Made by a program: the position numbers and the translations under genes. The notes under the pieces were generated by a model, which did not search any database, was not told the DNA's origin, and was given only the letters and a program-made list of their open reading frames with translations. 64,000 nucleotides of DNA from contig NZ_AZFK01000077.1 of assembly GCF_001435775.1 (NCBI RefSeq), positions 1 through 64,000 on the forward strand, written 5' to 3'. Below, piece after piece: positions 9,679 to 19,690 of this stretch; the first letter of the stretch is position 1; each line of letters starts with the position of its first letter. Source of the stretch: Limosilactobacillus ingluviei DSM 15946 (GTDB taxonomy: Bacteria > Bacillota > Bacilli > Lactobacillales > Lactobacillaceae).

Positions 9679-12600
9679 CTGCATTTCCTCCATCCTTGTT
9701 TGTTTTTTGCATTGTCGCCTGCAAACCGGCTACAAATTGAATCAATTGTTGCAACCAGAGCGTCGTGGTCATCTTCGGTTGGATAATCAACCGGACGGTC
9801 AGCCGTCCAGCCTCTTCCCCGAGCGTCGCTTTAAAACGCGTTTTGGCAAGCGCTTGAATAATCTGCGGGGGGGTCAGCTGATGGGTGGCCACGGGGGTTA
9901 ATTCCACCATTAGATTATCCTTTTGCCGGCGAATCGCCGCTAATTGGGCCTGGTCAGCCCGTAATTTCAGCTCAGCTACCTGCAGCAACGTCGCCACTGG
10001 AGCCGGATAATCCCCGTAACGATCCAAAAGGTCGCCGGTCAAGTCGGTCAATTCAGCTGGCGAAGCAATGTTTCTAAGCGCCTTGTACCATTCGATCTTT
10101 TGCCGTTGATCACTAATGTAGGCATCGGGGAAGTACGCTTCAATCCCCAGTTCCAATTCGGCATCCGAATGCTTAACGGGGGCCTTCCCCTGCTTTTGCG
10201 CAACCGCTTCAGCCAACATGGTCGAATACAAGTCGTAACCGACGGAATCGATAAAGCCATGCTGTTGTTTGCCTAACAGACTGCCCGCGCCGCGAATCGA
10301 GAGGTCGCGCATCGCAATCTTAAAGCCACTCCCTAATTCCGTAAAGTCCCGAATCGCCGCTAAGCGCTTTTCGCCCAGCTCGGTCAGGACCTTGTTTGGC
10401 TGGTACATAAAGTAAGCAAAGGCCACCCGGTTGCTACGGCCGATCCGGCCCCGAATTTGGTAGAGCTGGGCCAAGCCCATCCGATCAGCATCCTCCACAA
10501 AGAGGGTATTGACGTTCGGGATATCCACCCCGGTTTCAATGATTGAAGTCGTCACCAAGACATCATATTCGCCCCGAATAAAGTCATATAAGACCCCTTC
10601 GAGCTGAACTTCGGTCATTTGCCCGTGGATGTAGCCAATCCGGGCTTCCGGGACCAAGGTTTGTAATTCGGCGACAACCCGTTCAATATCGCCGACCCGA
10701 TTGTGCAGATAATATACCTGGCCACCCCGTTGCATTTCCCGCCGAATACCGGTTTGAATTGCCCCGGCATTTTGTTCTAAGACGTAAGTTTGAATTGGGT
10801 AACGACCATTGGGCGGTGTCTCTAACACCGAAAGGTCGCGCACCCCCAGCATTGACATATGCAACGTTCGCGGAATCGGCGTGGCGGTCAGCGTTAAGAC
10901 GTCAACGTTGGTCTTCAGCTGCTTCAAACGTTCTTTATGTTTAACCCCGAAGCGCTGCTCTTCATCGATAATCAGCAAGCCCAGGTCCTTAAAATGAACA
11001 TCCTTGGACAAAATCCGGTGGGTGCCGATCACCACATCCACCGTCCCAGCGGCCAGCCCTTGCTCAGTTTCTTTTAATTCGGCCCGCGTCTTAAAACGCG
11101 ACATTAAGGCCACAGAGATCGGAAAGCCTTCAAAGCGGGCAGTTAGGGTATCAAAATGCTGTTGCGCCAAAATCGTCGTGGGGACTAAAAAGGCCACTTG
11201 TTTGCCCCCAGCGACGGCCTTAAAAACGGCCCGCATCGCCACTTCAGTCTTCCCGTAGCCAACGTCCCCCACCAACAGCCGATCCATCGGCTTGGCGGCT
11301 TCCATATCGGCCTTGATTTCATCGATGCTGCGCAATTGGTCGGGCGTTTCCACGTACGGAAACTCCTGGTCAAATTTTTCCTGCAAATAATCGTCCGCTG
11401 GAAAAGCATACCCCTTGGCGACTTGCCGCTGCGCATACAAATCCACCAATTCATCCGCAATGTCTTCGACCTTGGCAGCCACCCGATGCTTGGTCTTCGC
11501 CCATTCACTGCCCCCCAAACGATTAATCCGGGGTTGCTTTCCTTCGGCTGCGACGTATTTTTGGACCAGGTTCAACTGGGTGATGGGAACAAAGATCTGC
11601 GCGTGATCCCGGTAATCGATCACAATATAATCTTGGTGGACACCGTCGACTTGCATCGTCTTAATCCCCGCAAAGACCCCAATCCCGTGATTAACATGGA
11701 CCACAAAGTCCCCGGGTTTTAAATCCGTATATGACTTCAAGCGCTCCGCATTGGACAGCTTTTGGGGCCGCACCCGGCGTTTTTGCAACTGTTTAAACAG
11801 TTCGCCTTCCGTAATGACGGCCAATTGGGCGGGCGGTAACTCAAAGCCATGATTTAAACTGGCCGCCACCAGTTGCAACTGGTGCGGCTGTAAGTCAGCT
11901 CCCGCCGTTTCAACCACTGATAAGCCCAAGGTGGCTAAATCGTTCGCTACTTTGCGGCGGCGTTGTTCACTCGCGGTTAAAATCACCACCGTCTCACCTT
12001 GGGCCACGTAGCGTTGCAACTCACTCTTCAGGAGGTCGACCTGGCCAAAGAAGCGTTGCATCTGCCGCGCATGTAAATCAACCAGATTGGCAAATTGCAA
12101 GCCACCTAACCCTTTCTTAAACAGCGCCAGGTAGGTCTGGGCCTGCGGCTGCGTCGTTAAGCGCCGGGCCAAGTCGAACGTCGGGCTGGCGGGTTGCTGG
12201 TGACTGCTTTGCCACGCCGCTTGGTCAGCCACCAGTTGTTTAGCCTGTTCTTTAATCCGGGCCAAGTCATCGATGATCCAGCTGCCACTGGTGGGCAGAT
12301 AGTCGCCGAGCCAAGCGGGGGTTTCATAGAGATGCGCTGGATACCCCAGCATTTTTTCCGAGACGTGCCCCACTTTTAATTCCTCGATCACTGGCGCATA
12401 GGCATGGGCCAACTGGTCCTGTTGTTCAGCTGGCAATTCGGCCTGACGTTTAGTCAACTCGGCTTGCAGCGCCGCGGCGGCGCGTTGGGTAGCCGCTTGG
12501 TCCATCACCAATTCGGTCGCCGGCAAAATCGTAGCCGCTTCAATATTTTGCAAACTCCGCTGACTGTCGGCCTCAAAGTAGCGCAACGAATCAATTTCCG

Positions 12601-13219
12601 TATCAAACAAATCGACCCGGACGGGATACGGGGTATTCAGGGCATAGATATCCAAAATCGACCCGCGAATTGCAAAGTCCCCCGGCGCAGCCACCATTTT
12701 TTGCCGGACGTAGCCCATCTTTGCTAACTGCGTGGCGGTCGTGGTTAAATCTAATTCCGCCCCGACCGTTAGTGACAATTGGGCCGCCTGAAAAGCCGCG
12801 GGCTGAGGTAAGGGGCGCAATAACCCCGCCGCCGGGGCAACCACCAGGGCGGGCTGCTTGGTCAACAGCGCCTGCATGGCCAGCACCCGGGCCAAGCGAT
12901 AATTAGGCGAACTGGTTGCTTGCGCCAGGGCCAGACTTTCTTCGGCCGGAAAGGCATAGACGGCCGTTTCGGGCAATAAATTGGTCAAATCATTAACCAG
13001 TTCTTCCATGTGAAAAAGGCTGTCGACCACTACCAATTGCGGACCGGCCAAGCGTTTTTGCAAGGCCGCCAACAAAAGCGTCCGGGCTGAACCAGCCACC
13101 CCAGTAATCAATTGACGCTGCTGGTGTTCAATACTGTGGATAATCCCCGCAAATTGTGGGGCCGTAGCCATTAAATCCGTCAGTTGTACGATCGTCGCTT
13201 CCCCCTTTGGCTTTTTCAA
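9665..13219 (-). CDS. mfd: Transcription-repair coupling factor Mfd
   Basis: ATP-driven DNA translocase that removes stalled RNA polymerase and recruits UvrA. About 1170-1184 residues. UvrB-like domains at the N-terminus, the RNA-polymerase-interacting region [15 protein letters not shown] near 500, the translocase motifs [12 protein letters not shown] and DEEQRFG near 660 and 750, then helicase domain 2 and the C-terminal autoinhibitory domain. The start is uncertain. The outermost in-frame start is TTG 13219, but AAAGGGGG lies downstream of it and points to ACG or ATC codons at about 13192-13197. The first ATG is at 13171. pth is upstream (76 bp) and probably co-transcribed. Confidence 0.95.
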   Translation of the reverse strand: MKKPKGEATIVQLTDLMATAPQFAGIIHSIEHQQRQLITGVAGSARTLLLAALQKRLAGPQLVVVDSLFHMEELVNDLTNLLPETAVYAFPAEESLALAQATSSPNYRLARVLAMQALLTKQPALVVAPAAGLLRPLPQPAAFQAAQLSLTVGAELDLTTTATQLAKMGYVRQKMVAAPGDFAIRGSILDIYALNTPYPVRVDLFDTEIDSLRYFEADSQRSLQNIEAATILPATELVMDQAATQRAAAALQAELTKRQAELPAEQQDQLAHAYAPVIEELKVGHVSEKMLGYPAHLYETPAWLGDYLPTSGSWIIDDLARIKEQAKQLVADQAAWQSSHQQPASPTFDLARRLTTQPQAQTYLALFKKGLGGLQFANLVDLHARQMQRFFGQVDLLKSELQRYVAQGETVVILTASEQRRRKVANDLATLGLSVVETAGADLQPHQLQLVAASLNHGFELPPAQLAVITEGELFKQLQKRRVRPQKLSNAERLKSYTDLKPGDFVVHVNHGIGVFAGIKTMQVDGVHQDYIVIDYRDHAQIFVPITQLNLVQKYVAAEGKQPRINRLGGSEWAKTKHRVAAKVEDIADELVDLYAQRQVAKGYAFPADDYLQEKFDQEFPYVETPDQLRSIDEIKADMEAAKPMDRLLVGDVGYGKTEVAMRAVFKAVAGGKQVAFLVPTTILAQQHFDTLTARFEGFPISVALMSRFKTRAELKETEQGLAAGTVDVVIGTHRILSKDVHFKDLGLLIIDEEQRFGVKHKERLKQLKTNVDVLTLTATPIPRTLHMSMLGVRDLSVLETPPNGRYPIQTYVLEQNAGAIQTGIRREMQRGGQVYYLHNRVGDIERVVAELQTLVPEARIGYIHGQMTEVQLEGVLYDFIRGEYDVLVTTSIIETGVDIPNVNTLFVEDADRMGLAQLYQIRGRIGRSNRVAFAYFMYQPNKVLTELGEKRLAAIRDFTELGSGFKIAMRDLSIRGAGSLLGKQQHGFIDSVGYDLYSTMLAEAVAQKQGKAPVKHSDAELELGIEAYFPDAYISDQRQKIEWYKALRNIASPAELTDLTGDLLDRYGDYPAPVATLLQVAELKLRADQAQLAAIRRQKDNLMVELTPVATHQLTPPQIIQALAKTRFKATLGEEAGRLTVRLIIQPKMTTTLWLQQLIQFVAGLQATMQKTNKDGGNADATR

Positions 13220-13295
13220 TCAGTCACATTATGTTTTTAGACCCGGATAAACGATTTTTCCTTGGCCGCTTTGTAAGCACCGAACTTGCCACCTA

Positions 13296-13856
13296 CTAAT
13301 TATAATTGTTCATCAAAGTGGCAAAACTGGCCCCCTTGACCCAATCTGCCAACGCATCTTCGGCCCGTTGGATGGCCACATCAAGGTCGCTGCGTTCTGC
13401 CGGCGTGAATTTCCCCAGGACGTGGCTGACCACCGTGCCATGTTGCGGGTGATCAATCCCGACTTTTACCCGGTTAAACTGATCCGTCCCTAAGTGCGCG
13501 ATGATGCTCTTTAAACCGTTGTGACCCCCGGACTTGCCGTGGGTTTTTAAGCGGACCTTGCCCACGGGCATGTCTAAGTCGTCATTGACGATTACCAAAT
13601 CATCCAGCGTCAAATCATAATAATCCAAAAGCGGCTTAACCGCCCGCCCCGATTCATTCATAAAGGTCGTCGGCTTCACTAACAAAACCTTTTCCCCGTG
13701 CACCATTCCAGAAGCCACCACTGCTTCAACCTTGGCGTGCGTAAAAGCGCCAAGGTGGTAATCACGAGCAAACTGTTCCACAACCATAAAGCCAGTATTA
13801 TGGCGGGTTTCATCGTAACGTGTCCCGATGTTGCCCAAGCCAACAATCATTTTCAC
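13296..13856 (-). CDS. pth: Peptidyl-tRNA hydrolase
   Basis: Releases tRNA from peptidyl-tRNAs that fall off the ribosome; essential. 186 residues, the normal length. GLGNIGTRYDETRHNTGF at residues 6-23 contains the catalytic His, and PTTFMNESG and NDDLDMPVG follow, the latter with the catalytic Asp. A GTG start is chosen because GAGGTG sits eight bases upstream; the next ATG is two codons later. Transcribed divergently from cbpA with its own promoter and probably together with mfd. Confidence 0.96.
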   Translation of the reverse strand: MKMIVGLGNIGTRYDETRHNTGFMVVEQFARDYHLGAFTHAKVEAVVASGMVHGEKVLLVKPTTFMNESGRAVKPLLDYYDLTLDDLVIVNDDLDMPVGKVRLKTHGKSGGHNGLKSIIAHLGTDQFNRVKVGIDHPQHGTVVSHVLGKFTPAERSDLDVAIQRAEDALADWVKGASFATLMNNYN

Positions 13857-13895
13857 TGTTCTTTCACCTCAATGTTTTTTGTCAATCCCTTTTAT

Positions 13896-13901
13896 TATAC
13901 C
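13896..13901 (-). promoter_or_regulatory. pth -10 element
   Basis: Minus strand TATAAT, 40 bp upstream of the pth GTG, with a poor -35 (TTCGCC) at 17 bp spacing. Confidence 0.55.
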
Positions 13902-13998
13902 GAACTTTCCACAATAGGCGAAGCCGAAACCCTTGGCGAAGTTTACCCGAAAATCACTTTTCTTTCTCATCCCCCTCTCATTTTCAAACCATTTGTGG

Positions 13999-14004
13999 TA
14001 TGAT
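13999..14004 (+). promoter_or_regulatory. cbpA extended -10 element
   Basis: TGGTATGAT (hexamer TATGAT) 40 bp upstream of the cbpA ATG. The TGn extension probably compensates for the absence of a clear -35. Confidence 0.55.
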
Positions 14005-14044
14005 GATGGACGGCAGAAAAGCGTACGGAATTAAGGAGTCAATT

Positions 14045-14677
14045 ATGATTTTTAAATCTCTCATTAAGCCTAAGGAAACCCTCACGACCTTGTCAGAAGA
14101 TGCCACTTTGGCCGAAGCATTAACCGTCTTAGAGGATTCGGGCTACCGCTGTGTGCCGGTCTTGGATCCGACCGGGACCCTGTTTCGCGGCAACATCTAT
14201 AAAATGCACCTTTACCGGCATAAATCCCGCGGGGGCGACATGAGCCTGCCGGTAACGGCACTGCTGAAAAACGCGACGAAATTCATTTCAATTAAAGCGT
14301 CTTTTTACACCGTGTTCTTTACCATCCGGGATTTGCCTTACATCGCGGTCCTCGACGTCGATAATCATTTCTACGGGATCTTAACCCATAACAGCTTACT
14401 GAAGCTCTTAGCCGAAGCTTGGAACGTCAACGCCGGCAGTTACGTCTTAACCATCCGGGTCCCTGATGAACGGGGCGACCTGTCCACGTTAGCCAAGGAA
14501 ATCACCCGTTTCACTCAAATTGTCAACGTGATTTCGCTGGCGCCTCACGATGACCAAACCAAAGAAATCCTGTTTACCTTACCGGCCGACGTAGACGAAA
14601 CCCGGCTCAATCGCATCGTTAAGCGCCTGAACCGGCGGGGCTATGAAGTGGTTGAAATCGAAGACTTGCATCCTTAA
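14045..14677 (+). CDS. cbpA: CBS-ACT domain protein, probable c-di-AMP-binding CbpA
   Basis: Ligand-sensing protein with no catalytic domain; homologues in Listeria and lactobacilli bind cyclic di-AMP. 210 residues. Two CBS motifs (about 10-60, LEDSGYRCVPVLD; about 75-130, FTIRDLPYIAVLD) are followed by an ACT-like domain (about 137-208). The conserved link RHKSRGGDMSLPV lies between the CBS repeats. AAGGAG precedes the ATG; the longer open frame from 13820 has no ribosome site. It is monocistronic on the plus strand with its own promoter and terminator. A role in potassium, osmotic or cell-wall homeostasis is inferred from the family. Confidence 0.85.
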   Translation: MIFKSLIKPKETLTTLSEDATLAEALTVLEDSGYRCVPVLDPTGTLFRGNIYKMHLYRHKSRGGDMSLPVTALLKNATKFISIKASFYTVFFTIRDLPYIAVLDVDNHFYGILTHNSLLKLLAEAWNVNAGSYVLTIRVPDERGDLSTLAKEITRFTQIVNVISLAPHDDQTKEILFTLPADVDETRLNRIVKRLNRRGYEVVEIEDLHP

Positions 14678-14684
14678 CAAACCA

Positions 14685-14728
14685 AAACAACCTGAGGAAA
14701 AAGCATCCTTTTCCTCAGGTTGTTTTTT
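14685..14728. terminator. Bidirectional terminator between cbpA and mazF
   Basis: Long stem AACAACCTGAGGAAAA / TTTTCCTCAGGTTGTT with T runs on both strands (six on plus, four on minus). It serves cbpA on plus and the mazF operon on minus. Confidence 0.92.
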
Positions 14729-14731
14729 ACT

Positions 14732-15094
14732 TTAGACATGAACACTGATCCGCAAAGCATGATCAACGCGTTTCATCACCAACGGGCCCAAGTGGGTCAC
14801 CCGTTGGCGCAAACGTTGTTTATCAATGGTCCGCACCTGTTCCAATAAAATCATCGAATTTTTGGCAATGCCGGATTCGGCGGCCGCTAAAAAGACGTGG
14901 GTAGGCAAACGGTGTTTGGTCAGCTTGGTCGTAATCGCTGCCACAATCACCGTGGGACTGTGGAGATTTCCAACGTCATTTTGCACGATTAAAACTGGGC
15001 GCACCCCACCTTGTTCCGAGCCAAGCACCGGATCCAACGCGGCGTAATACACGTCGCCCCGCATGATTTCTTGCGTCCGCTTAAATTCAGCCAT
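14732..15094 (-). CDS. mazF: MazF/PemK-family endoribonuclease toxin
   Basis: Sequence-specific mRNA interferase that cuts free mRNA and slows growth. 120 residues; the fold core is clear: MRGDVYYAALDPVLGSEQGGVRPVLIVQND, then VAAITTKL and MILLEQVRTIDKQRL, the conserved MazF blocks. ATG overlaps the alr stop by one base; an internal ATG (MRGDVY) is an alternative start. In Bacillus the order is alr-mazE-mazF, but here alr is followed directly by mazF and no antitoxin frame is found. It is the last gene of cshA-acpS-alr-mazF. Confidence 0.88.
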   Translation of the reverse strand: MAEFKRTQEIMRGDVYYAALDPVLGSEQGGVRPVLIVQNDVGNLHSPTVIVAAITTKLTKHRLPTHVFLAAAESGIAKNSMILLEQVRTIDKQRLRQRVTHLGPLVMKRVDHALRISVHV

Positions 15095-16218
15095 TATTCC
15101 CGATACTCCCGGGCCAACCGGTCACTTAAGCCGGTCAGTACTTCATAATTAATGGTCCCTAATCGATCAGCCAAATCGGTCGCCGTAATCTCCGCATCCC
15201 CCGACTTGCCAATCAATACGACCTTGGTCCCCACCGGTAGGGCTTGAGGCAGCCGGACCATAAATTGATCCATGCAAATCCGACCTAAGATTGGGCAGCG
15301 TTGCCCGTTAATCAGCACACTTCCCCCCGAAAGGCTGCGCGGGTAACCATCCGCATACCCAACCGGGACCGTGCCGACCCATTCATCCGTTGGGGCCGTG
15401 TGAGTGGCTCCGTAACTAACCGACGCGCCCTTTTTGAGCTGCTTCACAAAGGTCAGCCGCGCTTCCAACGCGGTCACCGGCTGCAGGGACCAGGTTGGCG
15501 TTAGTTCACACCCTGAGGGATTACAGCCATACAGTGAAATCCCCATCCGCACGTAATTAACGGCGACTTGGTCCGAATGCCATAAGGCCGTTGCCGAATT
15601 AGCCGCGTGGACATAGCGGGGTTTTTCCTTGACCACTGCCAACATCGCCTGCCACTTGGCGACTTGCGCCTTAAAATATTGATCATCGGCACTGTCAGCC
15701 GTTGCAAAGTGGGTAAACAGACCTTCAAATTCAAAATGGGGGTCGGCCAACAAGGCCACGGCTTCTTGCAGGGCCGCCGGATCGGTAAAGCCAATCCGGC
15801 CCATGCCAGTGTCGATTCCTAAGTGAACCTTTAACGGGGTCGTCAGCTGGCTGGCTTGGGCAAGTTGCAAATAAGCCTTCAACCACGCCACATCCCCCAC
15901 CGTTAGTGAAATGCCGGCCCGGGCGGCCACTGGTGCATATTGAACTGGGGTAATCCCTAAGACCAAGGTTAACTGGTTAACCCCCGCCGCTCGCAACGCC
16001 AGCCCTTCGTCCAAGAGGGCCACGCAAAAACCGCCAACTGCCGGTTCATCCTTTAAAGCATTGACCACTGGTACCAATCCGTTGCCATACGCATTGGCTT
16101 TTACGACGGGTAAAATTTGACTCCCAGCTGGCAATTGGGCCAACTGGGTCCGGAAATTATGCTTGAGGGCTGCCAAATCAACGACCACCTTGGCGTCCCG
16201 TAATTGTGCACTAATCAT
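15094..16218 (-). CDS. alr: Alanine racemase
   Basis: PLP enzyme that makes D-alanine for peptidoglycan and teichoic acid. 374 residues. The PLP lysine is in VVKANAYGNG near residue 43; the second catalytic residue, Tyr, is in ASVSYGATH near 273; GRICMDQ is also conserved. The ATG sits in an ATGA overlap with acpS, and its stop overlaps mazF, so three genes are translationally coupled. The acpS-alr order is standard in Firmicutes. Confidence 0.96.
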   Translation of the reverse strand: MISAQLRDAKVVVDLAALKHNFRTQLAQLPAGSQILPVVKANAYGNGLVPVVNALKDEPAVGGFCVALLDEGLALRAAGVNQLTLVLGITPVQYAPVAARAGISLTVGDVAWLKAYLQLAQASQLTTPLKVHLGIDTGMGRIGFTDPAALQEAVALLADPHFEFEGLFTHFATADSADDQYFKAQVAKWQAMLAVVKEKPRYVHAANSATALWHSDQVAVNYVRMGISLYGCNPSGCELTPTWSLQPVTALEARLTFVKQLKKGASVSYGATHTAPTDEWVGTVPVGYADGYPRSLSGGSVLINGQRCPILGRICMDQFMVRLPQALPVGTKVVLIGKSGDAEITATDLADRLGTINYEVLTGLSDRLAREYRE

Positions 16219-16580
16219 GCGTTTTCACTTCTTTCCAAAATTACAAAGCTCAGCGCTAAGGCGTTGGTATGACTGATTGACACCCAGACCGTCCCCGAGT
16301 GCGGCGAACGCGTCACTTCTGGTTTGCCCCGCGCATTATTTAAAACCTCAATATCTTGAAAGCCGACTTGCTTGCCGATCCCGGTCCCCCAGGCCTTGCT
16401 AAAGGCTTCCTTGGTGGCCCAACGACCGCCAACGTATTCCACCAGCCGTTGGCCATGCAATTGTTGGGCCTGGGCTTGCTCCTGCGGGGTTAAGACCCGC
16501 TTCAAAAATTGATCATTGCGCGCTAAGGCCCGTTCAACCGGGGCTAAATCTTGGATATCGGTTCCCGTTCCGACAATCAT
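16215..16580 (-). CDS. acpS: Holo-[acyl-carrier-protein] synthase
   Basis: Transfers 4'-phosphopantetheine from CoA to acyl carrier protein, activating fatty-acid synthesis. 121 residues, the family size. The magnesium and CoA motifs are intact: GTGTDIQDL (Asp near residue 8) and GGRWATKEAFSKAWGTGIG near 51-70. It starts three bases after the cshA stop and overlaps alr by four bases, so it is inside a cotranscribed cshA-acpS-alr-mazF unit. Confidence 0.95.
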   Translation of the reverse strand: MIVGTGTDIQDLAPVERALARNDQFLKRVLTPQEQAQAQQLHGQRLVEYVGGRWATKEAFSKAWGTGIGKQVGFQDIEVLNNARGKPEVTRSPHSGTVWVSISHTNALALSFVILERSENA

Positions 16581-16583
16581 GGC

Positions 16584-18071
16584 CTAATCCTCTTTATGGT
16601 GGAGGCGGAAAGCTGGCTTTTGATTGCCATCGCGGTGGCGGCGGTGATTGTTGCGCCGACCATTGAAGTGCCGTTGGGATTCCCGGTGGAAGTTGCGGCG
16701 GTTGCCCTTCCCGTGCCCCCGAAAACCACCCTTGCGATCATTTTTCCGCCGGGGCAGGGGCCGTTCAGGCGTAATCTTGACCGGCACTTGTTCCGCGGAA
16801 TCCTTGGTCAGATCATTCAATAAGGCCGCGACCAGTTCAACGGCCGGATGATCTTCCAAGAGCTGGGCGGCCGCTTCTTGGTACTTTTCCGTCGTCGGGT
16901 CTTGAATCAAAGTCTGAATGTCATTGACCGCACTGGCCACTTGCCCGCGGAAGGCCTCTTCTTCGGTTGGCGGCTTCAATGGCAGCATCCGCACCTTCGT
17001 CAGCTTTTCGATTTCGTGCAGATAGTCCATTTCGTTGGGCGTCACAAACGTTAACGACACCCCGTGGTGCCCGGCCCGCCCCGTCCGGCCGATCCGGTGC
17101 ACGTAAGAATCGGGATCGGATGGAATATCGTAGTTATAAACGTGAGTTACGCCCGAGATATCCAAGCCCCGCGCGGCCACATCAGTTGCCACTAAAATAT
17201 CCAATTCGCCGGCCTTGAAGCGCTTCATGATTTTCGTCCGGCGTTCCTGGGTCAAGTCACCGTGAATGCCAGCCGAATTGTACCCCCGCGCCAACAAGCC
17301 CCGGGATAATTCATCCACCCGGCGTTTGGTCCGCCCAAAGACGATCGTTAAGTCCGGATCTTGGACATCGATTAAGCGCGTCATAATATCAAACTTCTCG
17401 TAATCCTTCGCCCGGATGTAGTATTGGTCCACCAAGTCCGTCGTCAATTCCTTGGCCGCAATCTTCACCGTTTGCGGGTCTTGCATAAATTGGACGCCGA
17501 TCTTTTTAATCGCTGGTGGCATCGTAGCGGAAAACAGCAAGGTTTGCCGGGTCGCTGGCGTTTCTTTGATGATTGCTTCAATATCATCCAAAAAGCCCAT
17601 GTTCAACATTTCGTCGGCTTCGTCCAAAACTAAGGTCTGCACGTGGTCTAATTGGACCGTTTGCCGGTTGAGGTGATCCCGCAGCCGCCCCGGGGTCCCC
17701 ACCAAAATTTGGGGATGCTGTTTCAGCGCCTTAATTTGGCGGCGAATATCCGCCCCACCGTACACGACTTGCACCTTCACGTGCTTATCCCGTCCCAAAC
17801 GGAACAGCTCTTCTTGCGTTTGGATGGCCAACTCCCGGGTCGGCGAAATAATAATCGCTTGGATGGCGGGATTATCCAAATCAACGTGTTCCAACAATGG
17901 CAACCCGAATGCCGCCGTCTTCCCGGTCCCGGTCTGGGCTTGCCCAATCACGTCTTGGCCCGCTAAGACCAGGGGAATGGTCTGTTCTTGAATGGGGGTT
18001 GCTTCTTCATAACCACTCTTCTGAATCGCTCGTAATAAATTCTTTGATAAACCTAGTTCGCCAAATTTCAA
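16584..18071 (-). CDS. cshA: DEAD-box RNA helicase
   Basis: ATP-dependent RNA helicase of the CshA type, linked to RNA decay, ribosome assembly and cold adaptation. 495 residues. Q motif (EEATPIQEQTIP), motif I AQTGTGKT, motif II DEAD near 150, SAT, and motif VI HRIGRTGRAG near 320 are all present. The basic tail from about 435 is rich in R, N, H and G, as expected for RNA contact. The start is TTG with GAGGTG upstream; no better ATG exists. It is the first gene of the cshA-acpS-alr-mazF unit. Confidence 0.94.
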   Translation of the reverse strand: MKFGELGLSKNLLRAIQKSGYEEATPIQEQTIPLVLAGQDVIGQAQTGTGKTAAFGLPLLEHVDLDNPAIQAIIISPTRELAIQTQEELFRLGRDKHVKVQVVYGGADIRRQIKALKQHPQILVGTPGRLRDHLNRQTVQLDHVQTLVLDEADEMLNMGFLDDIEAIIKETPATRQTLLFSATMPPAIKKIGVQFMQDPQTVKIAAKELTTDLVDQYYIRAKDYEKFDIMTRLIDVQDPDLTIVFGRTKRRVDELSRGLLARGYNSAGIHGDLTQERRTKIMKRFKAGELDILVATDVAARGLDISGVTHVYNYDIPSDPDSYVHRIGRTGRAGHHGVSLTFVTPNEMDYLHEIEKLTKVRMLPLKPPTEEEAFRGQVASAVNDIQTLIQDPTTEKYQEAAAQLLEDHPAVELVAALLNDLTKDSAEQVPVKITPERPLPRRKNDRKGGFRGHGKGNRRNFHRESQRHFNGRRNNHRRHRDGNQKPAFRLHHKED

Positions 18072-18134
18072 ATTGTCACCTCATGTTACTTGATTGTTTT
18101 AGTAAGTTCGTGGAAAAGCCCTTATTTATAACGC

Positions 18135-18173
18135 AAAATTGCGGCAAGGAGGCTTTCATTTCCGTTGCCGCAA
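18135..18173 (-). terminator. murF terminator
   Basis: Minus strand: 9-bp perfect arms TTGCGGCAA (18165-18173) and TTGCCGCAA (18139-18147) with a 17-base loop and TTTT after the stem, just downstream of the murF stop. Confidence 0.6.
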
Positions 18174-18185
18174 CGTTTTGAACTG

Positions 18186-19571
18186 CTATTCTGCCGTTTG
18201 GCGCAGGACGGCTAAGGTCTGCTCCAAGTGTAAGCCATGGCTGGCCTTGAGCAAGACCACATCCCCCGCTTGCAAATCTGCGGCCAAGGCTTGGGCCATT
18301 TCAGCCTGAGCAGTCGCTGCAAAGTAGTGCAAGTCACTGGTCGGGTAGCCTTGAGCCAATAAGCGATCCCGCAAAGCGGCCATTTCGGTCCCGATCAAGT
18401 AGACTTCAGCAAATTGTTCATGACTGATACTGTCCGCCAAGCTTGCGTGCAATTCCGCGCTCGCCGCGCCGAGTTCCAACATATCCCCTAAGACCAACAC
18501 CTTTTTCCCTTGGGCGGGCACTTCGGTCAAGGTCTTAACGACCTCTTTGACCGCCGTCGGATTCGAATTATAAACGTCCGATAAAATGCGTTCCCCATTT
18601 TGCCCCAGGACCCATTCCGTGCGGTTGGCCGTCAGATCAAAGTGCGCCAACGCCTGCTTCATGTGGGCTGGGGTCACGTGCAGCAAGCGGCCGACTTCCA
18701 TCGCCGCCAAGGCATTGTTGACGTTGTATTCCCCCACCACTGGGATGGTAAAGGTTTCGTCTGGCCATTCATTGACTTTAAAAGTTACGTGATCATCAGC
18801 GGGGGTGACACTGGTCGCGTAAAGATCGTTGTCCAATTGGCGCCCAAAGGTCCGGTGGGCTTGGGCCAACTCCTTCACCCGGGCTTGTAACAACGGTTCG
18901 TCCCCATTAAAGACCAAATACCCATCTTCTTGGAGCCCATGGGTAATTTCCATCTTGGCATCGGCAATCTTATCACGGGTGCCAAAGAATTCAATGTGGG
19001 CTTCCCCAATCATCGTAATCACGGCAATATCAGGCGTGGCCAGCCGACTCAAGGCATCCAATTCACCAAAATGGTCCATCCCCATTTCAACCACCACTGC
19101 CTCGGTGCTGGCATCCATGTTCAACAGCGTCACTGGCACCCCAATGTCATTATTGAAGTTGGCATGGGTCTTGGTGACGTTCATTTGGGTCGCCAGGATG
19201 GCTGCAATCATGTCTTTAGTGGTCGTCTTGCCATTGCTGCCGGTTACCGCCACAACCATTGGATTAATCTTATGCAAGTAGTACTTGCCAAGGGCCTGCA
19301 AAGCCGCCAGGGGATCGTCGACTACCAAGCGGGGGTGGCCGTCAGCGATGTAATCGTGATCCGCCGCCCACAAGGCTGCCGCCGCCCCGTTTTCGAAGGC
19401 ATTCGCGACAAATTTATGCCCATCCTGAGCGCCGGCCAATGGCACAAATAAAGCCCCCGGGTTCAGCGTCCGACTATCAAACGCCACACTGGTAACCGTT
19501 AAATCTTGCCATTGGGAAATGTCATTTTGCGCCTGCACCGCTTTAGCGATTTCGGCTAATTCCATTTTCAT
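18186..19571 (-). CDS. murF: UDP-MurNAc-tripeptide--D-Ala-D-Ala ligase
   Basis: Adds D-Ala-D-Ala to the UDP-MurNAc-tripeptide, the last cytoplasmic step of the wall precursor. 461 residues. The three Mur-ligase domains are visible: an N-terminal UDP-binding part (SVAFDSRTLNPGALFVPL), a central ATPase with GSNGKTTTKD near 111 and a C-terminal domain with SDVYNSNPTA near 331. The ATG follows AGAGGAAG. It stands alone between two terminators, next to the cshA unit; upstream lies the lemA-htpX pair. Confidence 0.95.
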   Translation of the reverse strand: MKMELAEIAKAVQAQNDISQWQDLTVTSVAFDSRTLNPGALFVPLAGAQDGHKFVANAFENGAAAALWAADHDYIADGHPRLVVDDPLAALQALGKYYLHKINPMVVAVTGSNGKTTTKDMIAAILATQMNVTKTHANFNNDIGVPVTLLNMDASTEAVVVEMGMDHFGELDALSRLATPDIAVITMIGEAHIEFFGTRDKIADAKMEITHGLQEDGYLVFNGDEPLLQARVKELAQAHRTFGRQLDNDLYATSVTPADDHVTFKVNEWPDETFTIPVVGEYNVNNALAAMEVGRLLHVTPAHMKQALAHFDLTANRTEWVLGQNGERILSDVYNSNPTAVKEVVKTLTEVPAQGKKVLVLGDMLELGAASAELHASLADSISHEQFAEVYLIGTEMAALRDRLLAQGYPTSDLHYFAATAQAEMAQALAADLQAGDVVLLKASHGLHLEQTLAVLRQTAE

Positions 19572-19615
19572 CGGTTTACTTCCTCTTCTTCTGATCTCGT
19601 ATTAGTCAATTATTG

Positions 19616-19621
19616 ATTATA
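19616..19621 (-). promoter_or_regulatory. murF -10 element
   Basis: Minus strand TATAAT about 45 bp before the murF start, just after the htpX terminator; no convincing -35. Confidence 0.5.
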
Positions 19622-19654
19622 TCACTGAACGAAGTGTGAAGCGAACCACCAACC

Positions 19655-19676
19655 AAAAAAGAGGGCCGCGGCCCTC
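19655..19676 (-). terminator. htpX terminator
   Basis: Minus strand: stem GAGGGCC / GGCCCTC with a two-base loop (or a slightly shorter stem) followed by six T, 14 bp after the htpX stop. Confidence 0.88.
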
Positions 19677-19690
19677 AATTCCTTGTTCAC

